This document shows, piece after piece, positions 1 to 8,620 of a stretch of 64,000 bases of DNA. The stretch is from Isoetes taiwanensis (lineage: Eukaryota; Streptophyta; Lycopodiopsida; Isoetales; Isoetaceae), in assembly GCA_021234155.1 (NCBI GenBank), contig JAJEKV010000071.1:2181138-2245137 (forward strand), read 5' to 3'. The position numbers and the translations under genes are program-made. The notes under the pieces are model-generated. The model did no database searches, was not told where the DNA came from, and saw nothing but the letters and a program-made list of their open reading frames with translations. Every line of letters starts with the position of its first letter. The stretch's first letter is position 1.

Positions 1-374
1 TAATCTCCCTCAGCGCTCTCCTCTCCACCTCCTTCCTGTCGATCTTCTTCTTGGGTGGTGGCTTGGGGACCTTGGGCTTCGGTGGTGGCGGCTTTAAGGT
101 CTGTTGCTTCGATGGTCGCCCTCCCTCGACGAATGCAACCCTGTTCTCTTCATAGTACTTATTGTATGCCTCCCACTTCTTCATATACGCCTCGTGCTCC
201 CTCATCTTCCTTTCGTATATTTTGACCCGGTCGGTGACGTAGGCTTCTCGGGCAGGCCTTGGCTGTTTCTTCCTATCCCAAGCCGGGTACTCGGGGGGCT
301 TCTGCAACTGGTCTTGCTGGGGCTGCTCAGGCGCTGGCTGCTCGTCGCCTGGGGGTTTGTAAACCCTAAACCCC
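1..374 (-). CDS. Continuation of the gag-like ORF after a one-base frame change (partial)
   Basis: In the frame offset by one base from the preceding ORF, the minus strand stays open from about 374 to the window edge (~120 codons). It encodes a proline- and lysine-rich chain: short segments such as VYKPPGDEQPAPEQ, then a charged helix-like region, then KPPPPKPKVPKPPPKKK. Composition and lack of stops argue that it belongs to the same protein or polyprotein. The shift could be a programmed frameshift, a small splice, or a single-base mutation. Confidence 0.5.
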
Positions 375-998
375 TCCAGCATTGGGGATGACGTCGTCGT
401 CAGAAGAGGAGTCGTCGGGGTTCGGAGGTTGGTCGGCTGACCGCTCCTTGATGACAATTTTGGGGTTAGGTCTCTTCCTTGGTGGGACGTCCTTCAACTT
501 CCTTGAGCCGTCCACGAACTTCCCCTTCGCCTTCCTTTTCTCTTCCGCCGCCTTCTGTTCCTCCTCCTCCCTCTTTCTCTTTTTGTCTTCCCTCTTCTTT
601 TCCCGGCACTCGTACTTTTTGATGAACCTTCTAAGGTCTGCTTCCTCTGCTGGCTCCAGACCTGCCACCTGGTTCTCGTCCGCGAGGATCTCCGTGGCTG
701 CGTCAGAATGGTCTTCTGCTCTTTCCTGCTGCCGGATCTCCCGCTCTATTTCTTCATACACCTCCCTCGTCTCCTCGTCCATGGAGGTTGGTGATGTGGC
801 CTCGTCTTGCTCCACCTGCTGATTGAAGACATCAATCAGGTCGAATGTGTCCTGTTCTTCCGAGATGTCCTCGTCCGAAGGCGAACGACCCCCTTTCGCG
901 AGCCTCTCGCGAAGCATCTGCCGAATGATGTCAGCCTCAGTGGCGCTGGTGGTTTCGCCTGGGCGACGCTTCCTGGCGGTCTGTTTGGTTCGGGCCAT
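366..998 (-). CDS. Retrotransposon first ORF (gag position) with histone H3 tail N terminus
   Basis: A 210-residue reading frame and the first ORF downstream of the leader. It opens M-ARTKQTARK, identical to H3 residues 1-9 after Met removal, then departs (RRPGETTS instead of STGGKAPRK). The rest is very hydrophilic: an acidic, helix-prone part (residues ~20-125, rich in E, D and Q), a basic stretch rich in K, R and E (~130-175), and an acidic serine tail (DDSSSDDD, ~198-205). I see no zinc knuckle, protease or other catalytic motif. Position argues for a gag-like structural or accessory protein. A TAG at 366-368 ends this frame, but reading continues in a neighbouring frame. The start is chosen because the H3 identity begins exactly at the only N-terminal ATG. 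Confidence 0.7.
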   Translation of the reverse strand: MARTKQTARKRRPGETTSATEADIIRQMLRERLAKGGRSPSDEDISEEQDTFDLIDVFNQQVEQDEATSPTSMDEETREVYEEIEREIRQQERAEDHSDAATEILADENQVAGLEPAEEADLRRFIKKYECREKKREDKKRKREEEEQKAAEEKRKAKGKFVDGSRKLKDVPPRKRPNPKIVIKERSADQPPNPDDSSSDDDVIPNAGGV

Positions 999-1100
999 GT
1001 TTTACGGATCGTCGATCGGATAAAAGCGCCCAAAGATCGCCTAAGTGCGGGAGAGCGGATTTCTAGGGCTGGAACGAGGAAATGAGAGGGGTCTACATCT

Positions 1101-1108
1101 ATTTATAG
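1101..1108 (-). promoter_or_regulatory. Possible TATA box upstream of the first ORF
   Basis: The minus strand reads TATAAATA about 100 nt upstream of the ATG at 998. It could drive an internal transcript in addition to the LTR promoter, or be fortuitous. Confidence 0.35.
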
Positions 1109-1210
1109 CTTGAAAAATTTTAGGTCAAAATTCAAGTTACTCTATTTAACATGCTAAGGCACCTATTTAATTAAAATTTACACTTATTTCAGACTTTTTC
1201 TACCTATTGG

Positions 1211-1275
1211 TCTCACAGCTTGCGCCTCGCTCAAAAACTAAAGTTTAGTTTTTAGACCAGGCGCGAGCTGTGAGA
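1211..1275 (-). repeat. Leader hairpin 1 (65 bp)
   Basis: The arms begin TCTCACAGCT and end AGCTGTGAGA, with a second pairing block GCGCCT/AGGCGC and an inner AAAACTAAA/TTTAGTTTT stem, so nearly the whole 65 bp can fold. It sits between the primer-binding site and the first ORF. A packaging or dimerisation role is inference. Confidence 0.75.
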
Positions 1276-1400
1276 TCTCATACATTTCTAGGTTATTTAG
1301 GTAATTAAAACATGCTATTCTAATTTATCCTTATCTTAGAACTAGCCTTACCACATTACTTTTCTCAAATTCATCATGTTTTGGTGTTTTTGGCTCGATG

Positions 1401-1465
1401 TCTCACAGCTTGCGCCTCGCTCCAAAACTAACTTTTAGTTCTTCGACCAGGCGCGAGCTGTGAGA
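1401..1465 (-). repeat. Leader hairpin 2 (65 bp), copy of hairpin 1
   Basis: It has the same arms and length as the hairpin 190 bp away. Differences are concentrated in the loop-proximal part while the outer stem is conserved, which suggests selection on the stem or a recent duplication. Confidence 0.75.
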
Positions 1466-1655
1466 CCACCTCATTTAGAAAATTTTTGGCTCATTCTTTT
1501 TAATCTTATTAAGTTTAATTCACTTAATTGTTACTAGCTTAGCATAACTATAAAAATAAGAAAAAATTTTCCCATTTTTCGAGGCTTGAGGATCCTATCA
1601 AGTTAGTACTACTGGGAGCATGGCCAGTGCTTTGCTCTTGGTCTCCAAGAACATT

Positions 1656-1667
1656 GCTCTGATACCA
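1656..1667 (-). other. Primer-binding site, initiator Met tRNA type
   Basis: The minus strand reads TGGTATCAGAGC, the standard plant LTR-retrotransposon primer site complementary to the 3' end of initiator methionine tRNA. It lies one nucleotide inside the LTR and fixes the element's orientation. Confidence 0.9.
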
Positions 1668-1668
1668 C

Positions 1669-3225
1669 TGTGACGTCCCCTACTCGTATACGGTGCTCTC
1701 ACCGTATACAAACAGGAGTTCTTTCCCCACACCAGCTCCATGCTGATACAGGGCCCTCCACATATCACTGCACCCCTAACGAGTCCCAGTGAAGGTGTCA
1801 TTCTACCCTGTCTCCCTCAGGGCCTACCTAGCTGCGGAAGCGTAAACATACATGTCAGTATACAACATAATCCTCCATCCACCCAGAAGGGTGGTGCATC
1901 AACATCTGCATAGACAATGGTCAGCACATCACATAGGGGTCCTACCCAAGGCTCAGACTCAAGGGGTTGACTGACGGCTTGGGTCTCCAGAGTTCATTGC
2001 AGACAGAATTCATGGCAATGGATTTGGCTGGCATATGAACATGGCTTAGGTTGTCCACTCCATCCGCCCCTCCTGTGCACACTTTGCAGAGTAGGCTGAA
2101 AGGTGTCGGGACCTGACTGTAGCCCGTCGGATGCATAGCCGAAATGGCTATTCCTGGGGTTCATCCTCCCAGTTCCGATGGGGCAGGAAGGGATCACTCC
2201 CTCCAAAGATCTACATGCTGACTCAAGGTGACTAGAGGGCCACTGCCCTTATTCGACTGAACCCAATGGAAAGTGAACACCACTTCACGGGTGTCGAGCC
2301 CATGCCTTGCCCACACGCAGTGGCAAGCCATCAGACCTAGTCACAATGATCCCTGGTAGGCTTTACACACCAGAGGGATCGTTCAAGAATCAAGACATGA
2401 ACCTCCCTCTTAGCCAATCTGGCCCCTTCACCCACAACCAGGTGGGGTTCTTGTACACAGGCCGAATCTATGGTGTGCTAGAGAGGCTACTCTAGGAGCA
2501 TCAACTACAAAGCTTTAGGGCCTCTACCCCCCCTTCCCAATACAAGGAGTTCACAGAGATACATCATCCATATACATCACAGAAGAACTAAAGAACTAGA
2601 TCTAATCTATATCATAGAGTTAGGTTCTTTAGTTAGTGTCTGGGATCTAGAGATCTAGATAGCTGCTATGGGCAATTTTAATAGGCTAAACCTACTGATT
2701 CTATGACTAGAAGACGGTTTAAGCTATTAAATTGACCAAATACCTGATCCTTGAGTGGCTCCTCCTGACCTGAGTTCAACCATCCTGCTGAGCTGATCGA
2801 ATTCAGGAAAACTGATGGCGCAATTCGCTTGGGCAGCGTCTGGGAGGCGGTTTTGGCTCCTGGGGCAGCCAAAACAGAGCTCTAAAACCCTAAGGACGAA
2901 AACTAGCAAGCTAGGGTTTTCCTACCCTAAATAGACATGGGGTTTAGGGCTAGGGTTTCCAATTACCCATTTTGGCATGTGGGATAATTGGAAAGGCCCC
3001 ACTTGCCTTTAATGGCTAGGTGGCAAAATGTGCCTACATGGAAAGGTGTGCCCACATTAATGTGCACATGTGCACATTAATAACATGTGAACATATCTAG
3101 CAAGTTGCCCCTAGGGCTACTTACCTGGCTATCCGTTGGCGTACACGTCGGTCGGAGTGGCGTGTACGCGTGACGAGGCAGTACAGTATACGTCCTGGGG
3201 CCGTATACTGTGCTGGAACGTCACA
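1669..3225 (-). repeat. 5' long terminal repeat (about 1.56 kb)
   Basis: On the plus strand it begins TGTGACGTCCCC and ends GGAACGTCACA, so it has TG...CA ends with an extended imperfect inverted terminus. Both ends also carry GTATAC-centred palindromes (around 1686-1710 and 3185-3210). The inner end sits one base from the primer-binding site, as expected for an LTR. The partner LTR is outside the window, so LTR divergence and age cannot be estimated. Short ORFs inside it have no recognisable product. Confidence 0.78.
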
Positions 3226-4094
3226 GCAATCGAGCTGGCACCCTTCCCTCAAGTCAAACGAGGCCAGGACCTTGCAGGGATCCCTCACAAGAGGGGAGAG
3301 CGGGAAAAGAAAGAAACACTCACGCCCTCCACGACAGTATCCCGCATCCACATCCTAGGCCAATTGACTACGAGTGTGATGGAAGTGAGCTACCTTGGCG
3401 CTTCTTGGAGGTCGGGTGGTCTTCTGGCCACGAAACTTGGTCCCCAGAGCAATGTCGAGGTTCTGAGTCCATTGGCAGAGCCAAATCGCAATTCCGGAGA
3501 GGGGAGGTCGCCCGTCCGTCCCCAGGGCCTTGGGAAGAGGAAATTCGGGCAAGCAGCTTCCAGGGGGGTTTTAGGGTCCATGCTCTGGCGTCAACACCCC
3601 CACTCCACGTCAAGTCACGGCGCAAGGTCCCGGCCAAATCTGACAAGGAGAGAGCCTCCAAAACGTAAACCCTGTGGGTTGCCAGGTTCTAGAAGGGTTT
3701 GCATTTTGGGGGCCGAGACTTGGTCTGTTGCACTTGGGACCTGGCCAAGAAGCTGTAGCCGAGAATACGGAGTAAGGGAAACTTTCAGAGTGGAGTTTGG
3801 GCCTGTCCTCCTCCCGATGTGGCAAGTAGAAGTCGGGGGGCGCTTTTGCAGTGGCAAGACATTCATAAATTCGTAATTAATGCATTGTACGAAAATCCTA
3901 TATAATAAAATTATAGTGTGTGTCTGTCGTGTGTGTTGCCCTAAATTGGATGGTCAAGATTTGATTCAGATTATGCCCAGACTGTCCAGATCACGTCCTA
4001 GATCAGGTCGGGTATGGTTTTTTGCGAAGGCCTGCTAGGGTTAGGGAGAATCCGGCAGCTTGCCGAAGCCCACACAAGAAGATCTGGAAATCCG

Positions 4095-4483
4095 TCAAAC
4101 AAAAATCACCAGGAATAGTGTCGAAGCTGTTTCCTCCAAAATATGCCGTTTTAGCTTGGACAAAGCCCTCAGAGATGGTAGCGAGCCGGTGAATCCATTA
4201 TTTTGAAACCGAATCGTTTTAAGTTCTTCATTTTCTGAATGTCCGGCGTCACTGTGCCCCCTAAGCTCAAGCTCTTGAAAAGAAGTTTCGTCACAGATGA
4301 TCCTGTACATTGTATGTGCATGTATGTCCAACTACTAAGGGCATTGCCAGACGCCACGCCGTTTTGGAAGTTCTGCAGAGCTTGAAGATCATCTGCGTCT
4401 GTTGCAGCTGAAACTTGAATCCATAGCACTGTTATAACGACTATGGCTAAGAGAAAAACAAACCCCCTTCTTTTGGGGATCAT
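4095..4483 (-). pseudogene. N-terminal fragment of an LRR receptor-like kinase (TMK-like)
   Basis: The minus-strand frame from 4483 has a hydrophobic signal-like segment (FVFLLAIVVITVLW), then the LRR N-terminal pattern DADDLQALQNFQNG...LSSW, then one repeat (LGGTVTPDIQKMKNLKRF). The second repeat (NNGFTGSLPSLRALSKLK) continues only in another frame (4331-4095), so there is a frameshift near 4180. TMK-type receptors have the GPLPSLSGLSSL-like pattern, hence the tentative family. Later repeats, the transmembrane segment and the kinase are absent. It lies wholly inside Hel-A, consistent with capture. Confidence 0.55.
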
Positions 4484-5814
4484 TTCTCTTTCTGCCCAAA
4501 ACAGATTCTACTGAGCTTATTGCTGATATATGTTCTTCGGCACTTAAAATGCTATATACTTCTTCGTTTCTTTGCATCAGAAGACCTTGAGTTGAACAGA
4601 TACAATAAATAATATAGCTGATCCGTTTTCCAGTATCAGGATCAGCCCAGAACTGAATAATGCAGCAGAGCTTTAAAGCTGAACAAAGGGGAAAGCCCAG
4701 TTTCTTAGGAGGCAATGGCAACTGAAGCTTGAAGCTGGAAACATTTCAGAGCCTATGGTATTTCGTATGGTCTGTGGTGATAATGTATACAAAGATAGCT
4801 TTGAGAGATGGAGTAGGAGCAGGGGTTCCGGTATTGTTACATGTATTTATTGTAGAGTTGTTTGTAGTGTTTGAGACACACCTGTGCTCATTTTCTTTGT
4901 ACTATATTACTGAGAATGAAATTTTGCAAGGCTGTCATCTACTGCATTAATGAGTAATAAGGGCCAGAATTATATGTGATGGACGTGCTGTAGATCTGGA
5001 TGGACTTCCATACATCACATCTAGAAATTTCTCATCTACAAAATTATTTACTTCTACTCTTAACAGAGGTGAGAAAAAAGAACATTTCAGTTGTGTGCGT
5101 GGACATACCATTATTCGGTTTTGGTTTGCAGAGGATCTTAGTCTTGCGGGATTCAGTAAAACAGGTATGGTTTGATCTTGAGACAAATTGTGTGCTCTTT
5201 TTACTATATGCTAGAAGCTGCATTTTTCTCTGTAGGTTTTCAAATTTGAGATTAAGTTCTGGTTTTTTATAGCCTGCCAATTAAATCCACAATCCAGACC
5301 TATGTGATATTCTGAAATGATGATTGGCAGAATGTGAGCACACATTATAAGTTTGCAAAGGTGTGATATATTCCTTTCACATTTCAATTCAGCACCTTTG
5401 GAAAGACGAGATGTTATATTAGATTTAACATGCATTCAGGCTTGGATTGCAAGGTGCAATATCTCGGGTTCTAGAGCAGGAGACACCCTTTGTAAGCTGT
5501 CATTTTGCATCTTGACTATACTCTCTGTCAGTATCTGGTTTTATGTCAGTTTACATCAGCAGACATATTGCCAATACCTGAAATATCATTGTGATGCATA
5601 ATGAAATACAATATTTGTTCTGCACATGTTTGGAGCACAGCTTTGTAGATTGTAATTTACAATCTGGAGCTCTATTGTGGTCTCAAAAGCTTGCCTTCTG
5701 TACACCAAGTTCTCAATATGCCTGCACAGTTTCACCTGTAATGGTATTTATATCTAGCTCATGTGCTTTTCTTTTATGACTCTAATTTTCAAACTTCAAT
5801 ATCAACATGTATGT

Positions 5815-5868
5815 TATGGAAAACCAGGGTAATATTGTTGCATGGAAGAAAAAGGAGGGAGACCAGTA
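5815..5868 (+). pseudogene. Possible captured exon of mitochondrial pyruvate dehydrogenase E2 (lipoyl domain)
   Basis: The plus strand encodes MENQGNIVAWKKKEGDQ, close to the lipoyl-domain pattern M(N/T)(Q/E)GNI..W.KKEGDK found in dihydrolipoyl acetyltransferases. The frame breaks right after GDQ at CAG-TAAG, where the family often has an exon end. Only 17 residues are visible and the lipoyl lysine is not included. Confidence 0.4.
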
Positions 5869-7266
5869 AGCCCTCCTTATTTTATGTTGCACATTTTTTA
5901 CTTTGACTCTTAGTCTTATATCCAAGATGCCCATGTTTGACAAGTTCATTTGAATTATTTCCAAATATTGTAGATATCCATTTTGAAAAGATTATGTATG
6001 CTTTTCAATCCAAAAGTACATGCACTTACAACAAATATATCTTGAGTTGCAGCCAAAGCTATTATTCCTTTCTCTCAATTCTGTTTATGGAACCCTTCAT
6101 CATTTAATAATTTTGTAAGTATATCCCACATAATTATGCAATTTTTATGCAACGTACAAAATGATTATGCAATTTTTATATGTTTGTTACTGATGTAATG
6201 CTAGATTTTTCGCTATCACTATACATACAGTTAGGATTCACAATATAGTGGATTTGGAAATTTATTTCTTTAACTTAAATTAATGAACCGACAATGAGCA
6301 TCATTCACCATATCTAAAGTGTGGTAAATTCATGTGTTATATCATTGCTCTTACGCAAGGAAACAAAATTCATTGCACCAATATACATGAAATATTATGG
6401 ATAAGTGCGTTTGGTAGCAGATCATGGTATTTGGAGGAGTGGAATTGGCATGAGCTATTTAAGATCTAGCCTAAATGAGTGAAATTTTGGCATGAGTTGT
6501 TTGAGATCTAGCCTAAATGAGTGAGACTAAATGGGAAAAATAGAAACTAGAAAAAGAAGGAAAAGGACTTTTAGGACAGAAAAAAAGGGAAATCCATCAA
6601 AGCAAATCTGGACTCAATCCATCGGTGCCTCCAATGCATTTACGTTGACCTATAATGCTACAATGCCTGCTTCAGTCGACAGTTATCAGAGCTTCTTAAA
6701 CAGGAGGTATCAAGTATGATGACCTCTACAATATGCTTAATTCATGATATGTTCTTGATTGTGAGGAATCATAGGAAAACATTAAGAAACTTTGCCAATG
6801 CATCAACAGAGTGGTGAGTAACATCTCGGTATCATTCCTGCTTTATCATTTACAAGTTTCCAACTTATGCCCAGCAACGCTGGGCACCATTACTAGTAAA
6901 TTCTGATTTTTTGCCAGCTGAATTCCTAATTCATCTCCATCACATAGCCCAATTTTGGGAATTTTCGGAGAAGGTCTAGGTCAAAGGGTTAGCTAAGGTC
7001 AAAGGAATGGAGTTTATGGGATCGTTGTACTTGGGGTTGACCTTGGCTCGCTGGACATTATACTTGGTCTAAGATTGCATTGAGAATATAAGCATCATAA
7101 CTATTAGAATGAAGCTAAATGATTACAGAAAAGCATCATAACTACTAGAATGAAGATAAATGATTACAGAAAAGCAAAAGACTACTGCGGGTTGGGGGGA
7201 TTTAGATTTGGTTGCTTGTGATGATGGTTGTGTTTCAGTATCAAGGCATATGGATAAAGAGAATGC

Positions 7267-7816
7267 CATTAGGGATTTTTTGAGATCATAAAAGGGCCTT
7301 CTAAGAACTGCTGACTAAGCTATATGAACTACCAATCAGAAAATAGGACTGGTAATCCAGTCAGCAAAACAGTTATAACTAACTCACTGGATCACATTTT
7401 CTAGCATAAGTGTTGATAGAAAAGTCCAAATGAGCTCTTGTTTGGTGCAATAGATAGATTTCATTGAGATCTTTCCAACCTTGGATGGTTTGCATATCTT
7501 TTAGCCCCATAGAATAGTAAAAAATGGTAAAAACCATATTTTTTGGAGTTTTGACAATCATAAGTAGTTAAAATATGTGCAAAGCACCTAAGGTTAGAAA
7601 GCTACCAATGAGATCTATCTATTGCACTAAACGAGAGGTCATTTGAACTTTTCCATCAATAGTTATGCTAGAAAATGTGATCCAGTGAGTTAGTTACAAC
7701 AGTTTTGCTGACTGGACCCGTCAGGCTCTGATTTCTGATTGGTAGTTCATTTATCTTCATTTGGCTTAGTTGGCATGTTTTGAAGGCCCTTTTTTAATCT
7801 CAAAAAAACCCTAATG
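7267..7816 (+). mobile_element. Palindromic MITE copy A (550 bp, very long inverted arms)
   Basis: The ends are CATTAGGG and CCCTAATG, and the two ~250-bp arms are inverted copies of each other; for example ACCAATCAGAAA in the left arm pairs with TTTCTGATTGGT in the right. There is no ORF of note. It splits GAATGC|CCTTGTTC, which is contiguous at 10329-10341 in the duplicate of the same repeat, so the insertion is precise and no target duplication is visible. Confidence 0.8.
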
Positions 7817-8039
7817 CCTTGTTCAACGGACTGCTCCCTAAAGCTGGCATAATTAACTTGTAATGAACTGAATTCGGGGCAAGCAACTTCCGGGGGGATT
7901 TTAGGGTCCCCGCTCTGGCATCAACACCCCCACTCCACGTCAAGACACGGCGCAAGATCCCGGCCAAATCTGACAAGGAGAGGGCCTCCGAAACGTAAAC
8001 CCTGTGAGTTGCAGGTTCTAGAAGGGTTTTTGTTTTGGG

Positions 8040-8620
8040 TGCCAAGTTTTGGTCTTCTGGCCACAGAACTTGGTCCCTAAGGCAATGTCGACGTTTTGAG
8101 TCCATTGGCAGAGCCAAATCGCGGTTCCGGAGAGGGGAGGTCGCCCCGCCCGCCCCCCGTGGCCTTGGAGAGAGGAAATTCGGGGCAAGTAGCTTCCAGA
8201 GGGATTTTAGGGTCCGTGCTCAAGGCCAACACCTCCACTCCACGCCAAGTCACGACGCAAGGTCCCGCCAAACCGACAAGGAGAGGGTTTTCAAACGTAA
8301 ACCCCGTGGAGTTGTCGTCGTTCTAGAAGGGTTTGTGTTTTGGGGGCCAAGTTTTGGTCTTCTAGCCACGGAACTTGGTCCCTATGGCAATGTCGACGTT
8401 CTGAGTCCATTGGCAGAGCCAAATCGCGATTCCGGAGAGGGGAGGTCGCCCGTCCATCCCCAGGGCCTTGGGGAGAGGAAATTCGGGGCAAGCAGCTTCG
8501 GGAGGATTTTAGGGTCCGCGGCTCGCTTCAACACCCCACTCCACGCCAAGTCACTCGCGCCAAGGTCCCAAATCGACAAGGAGAGGGCCTCCAAAACGAA
8601 ACCCCGTGGGTTGCTGTGTT
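8040..8620 (+). repeat. Internal sub-repeats of R (about 300-bp module, two copies)
   Basis: The module running from CTTGGTCCCTA-GGCAATGTCGACG to the GGGTTTGTGTTTTGGG landmark recurs consecutively near 8068 and 8370, each with the GGCAGAGCCAAATCGC block. The module is present once in R1 and R3. Confidence 0.6.

Larger units (their letters stand above)
1..3225 (-). mobile_element. LTR retrotransposon, 5' portion, running off the left edge
   Basis: Read on the minus strand, the element starts with a 5' LTR (3225 to 1669). One base follows, then a primer-binding site for initiator Met tRNA, a ~650-nt untranslated leader with two strong hairpins, and an ORF starting at 998. Pol domains and the 3' LTR lie outside the window, so Copia and Gypsy cannot be separated. 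The right boundary is supported independently: the flank after 3225 resumes repeat R at GCAAT-CGAGCTGGC, matching GGCAAC-CGAGCTGGC at ~8957, so the element landed inside R. Confidence 0.8.
3896..6896 (+). mobile_element. Helitron Hel-A, non-autonomous, with captured gene pieces
   Basis: It starts TCCTATATAATAAAATTATAG and ends with the stem-loop GCCCAGC-AAC-GCTGGGC (6869-6885), 11 nt and CTAG, with A before and T after. The insertion splits repeat R: the flanks GTACGAAAA and TAAATTCTGA are contiguous at 9949-9967, an empty site within the same window. There is no Rep/helicase ORF. It contains a minus-strand LRR receptor N-terminal fragment and a plus-strand exon resembling pyruvate dehydrogenase E2. 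Unlike the other Helitrons here it lacks a long purine tract. Confidence 0.85.

Noticed and set aside
366-998. Genuine histone H3 or H3 variant gene
   Set aside because: Identity stops after residue 9; no histone fold follows, and the ORF sits behind an LTR and tRNA primer site.
3136-3876. 246-codon ORF across the LTR boundary and repeat R
   Set aside because: It spans two unrelated elements, overlaps several equally open frames in GC-rich repeat DNA, and has no recognisable domain.
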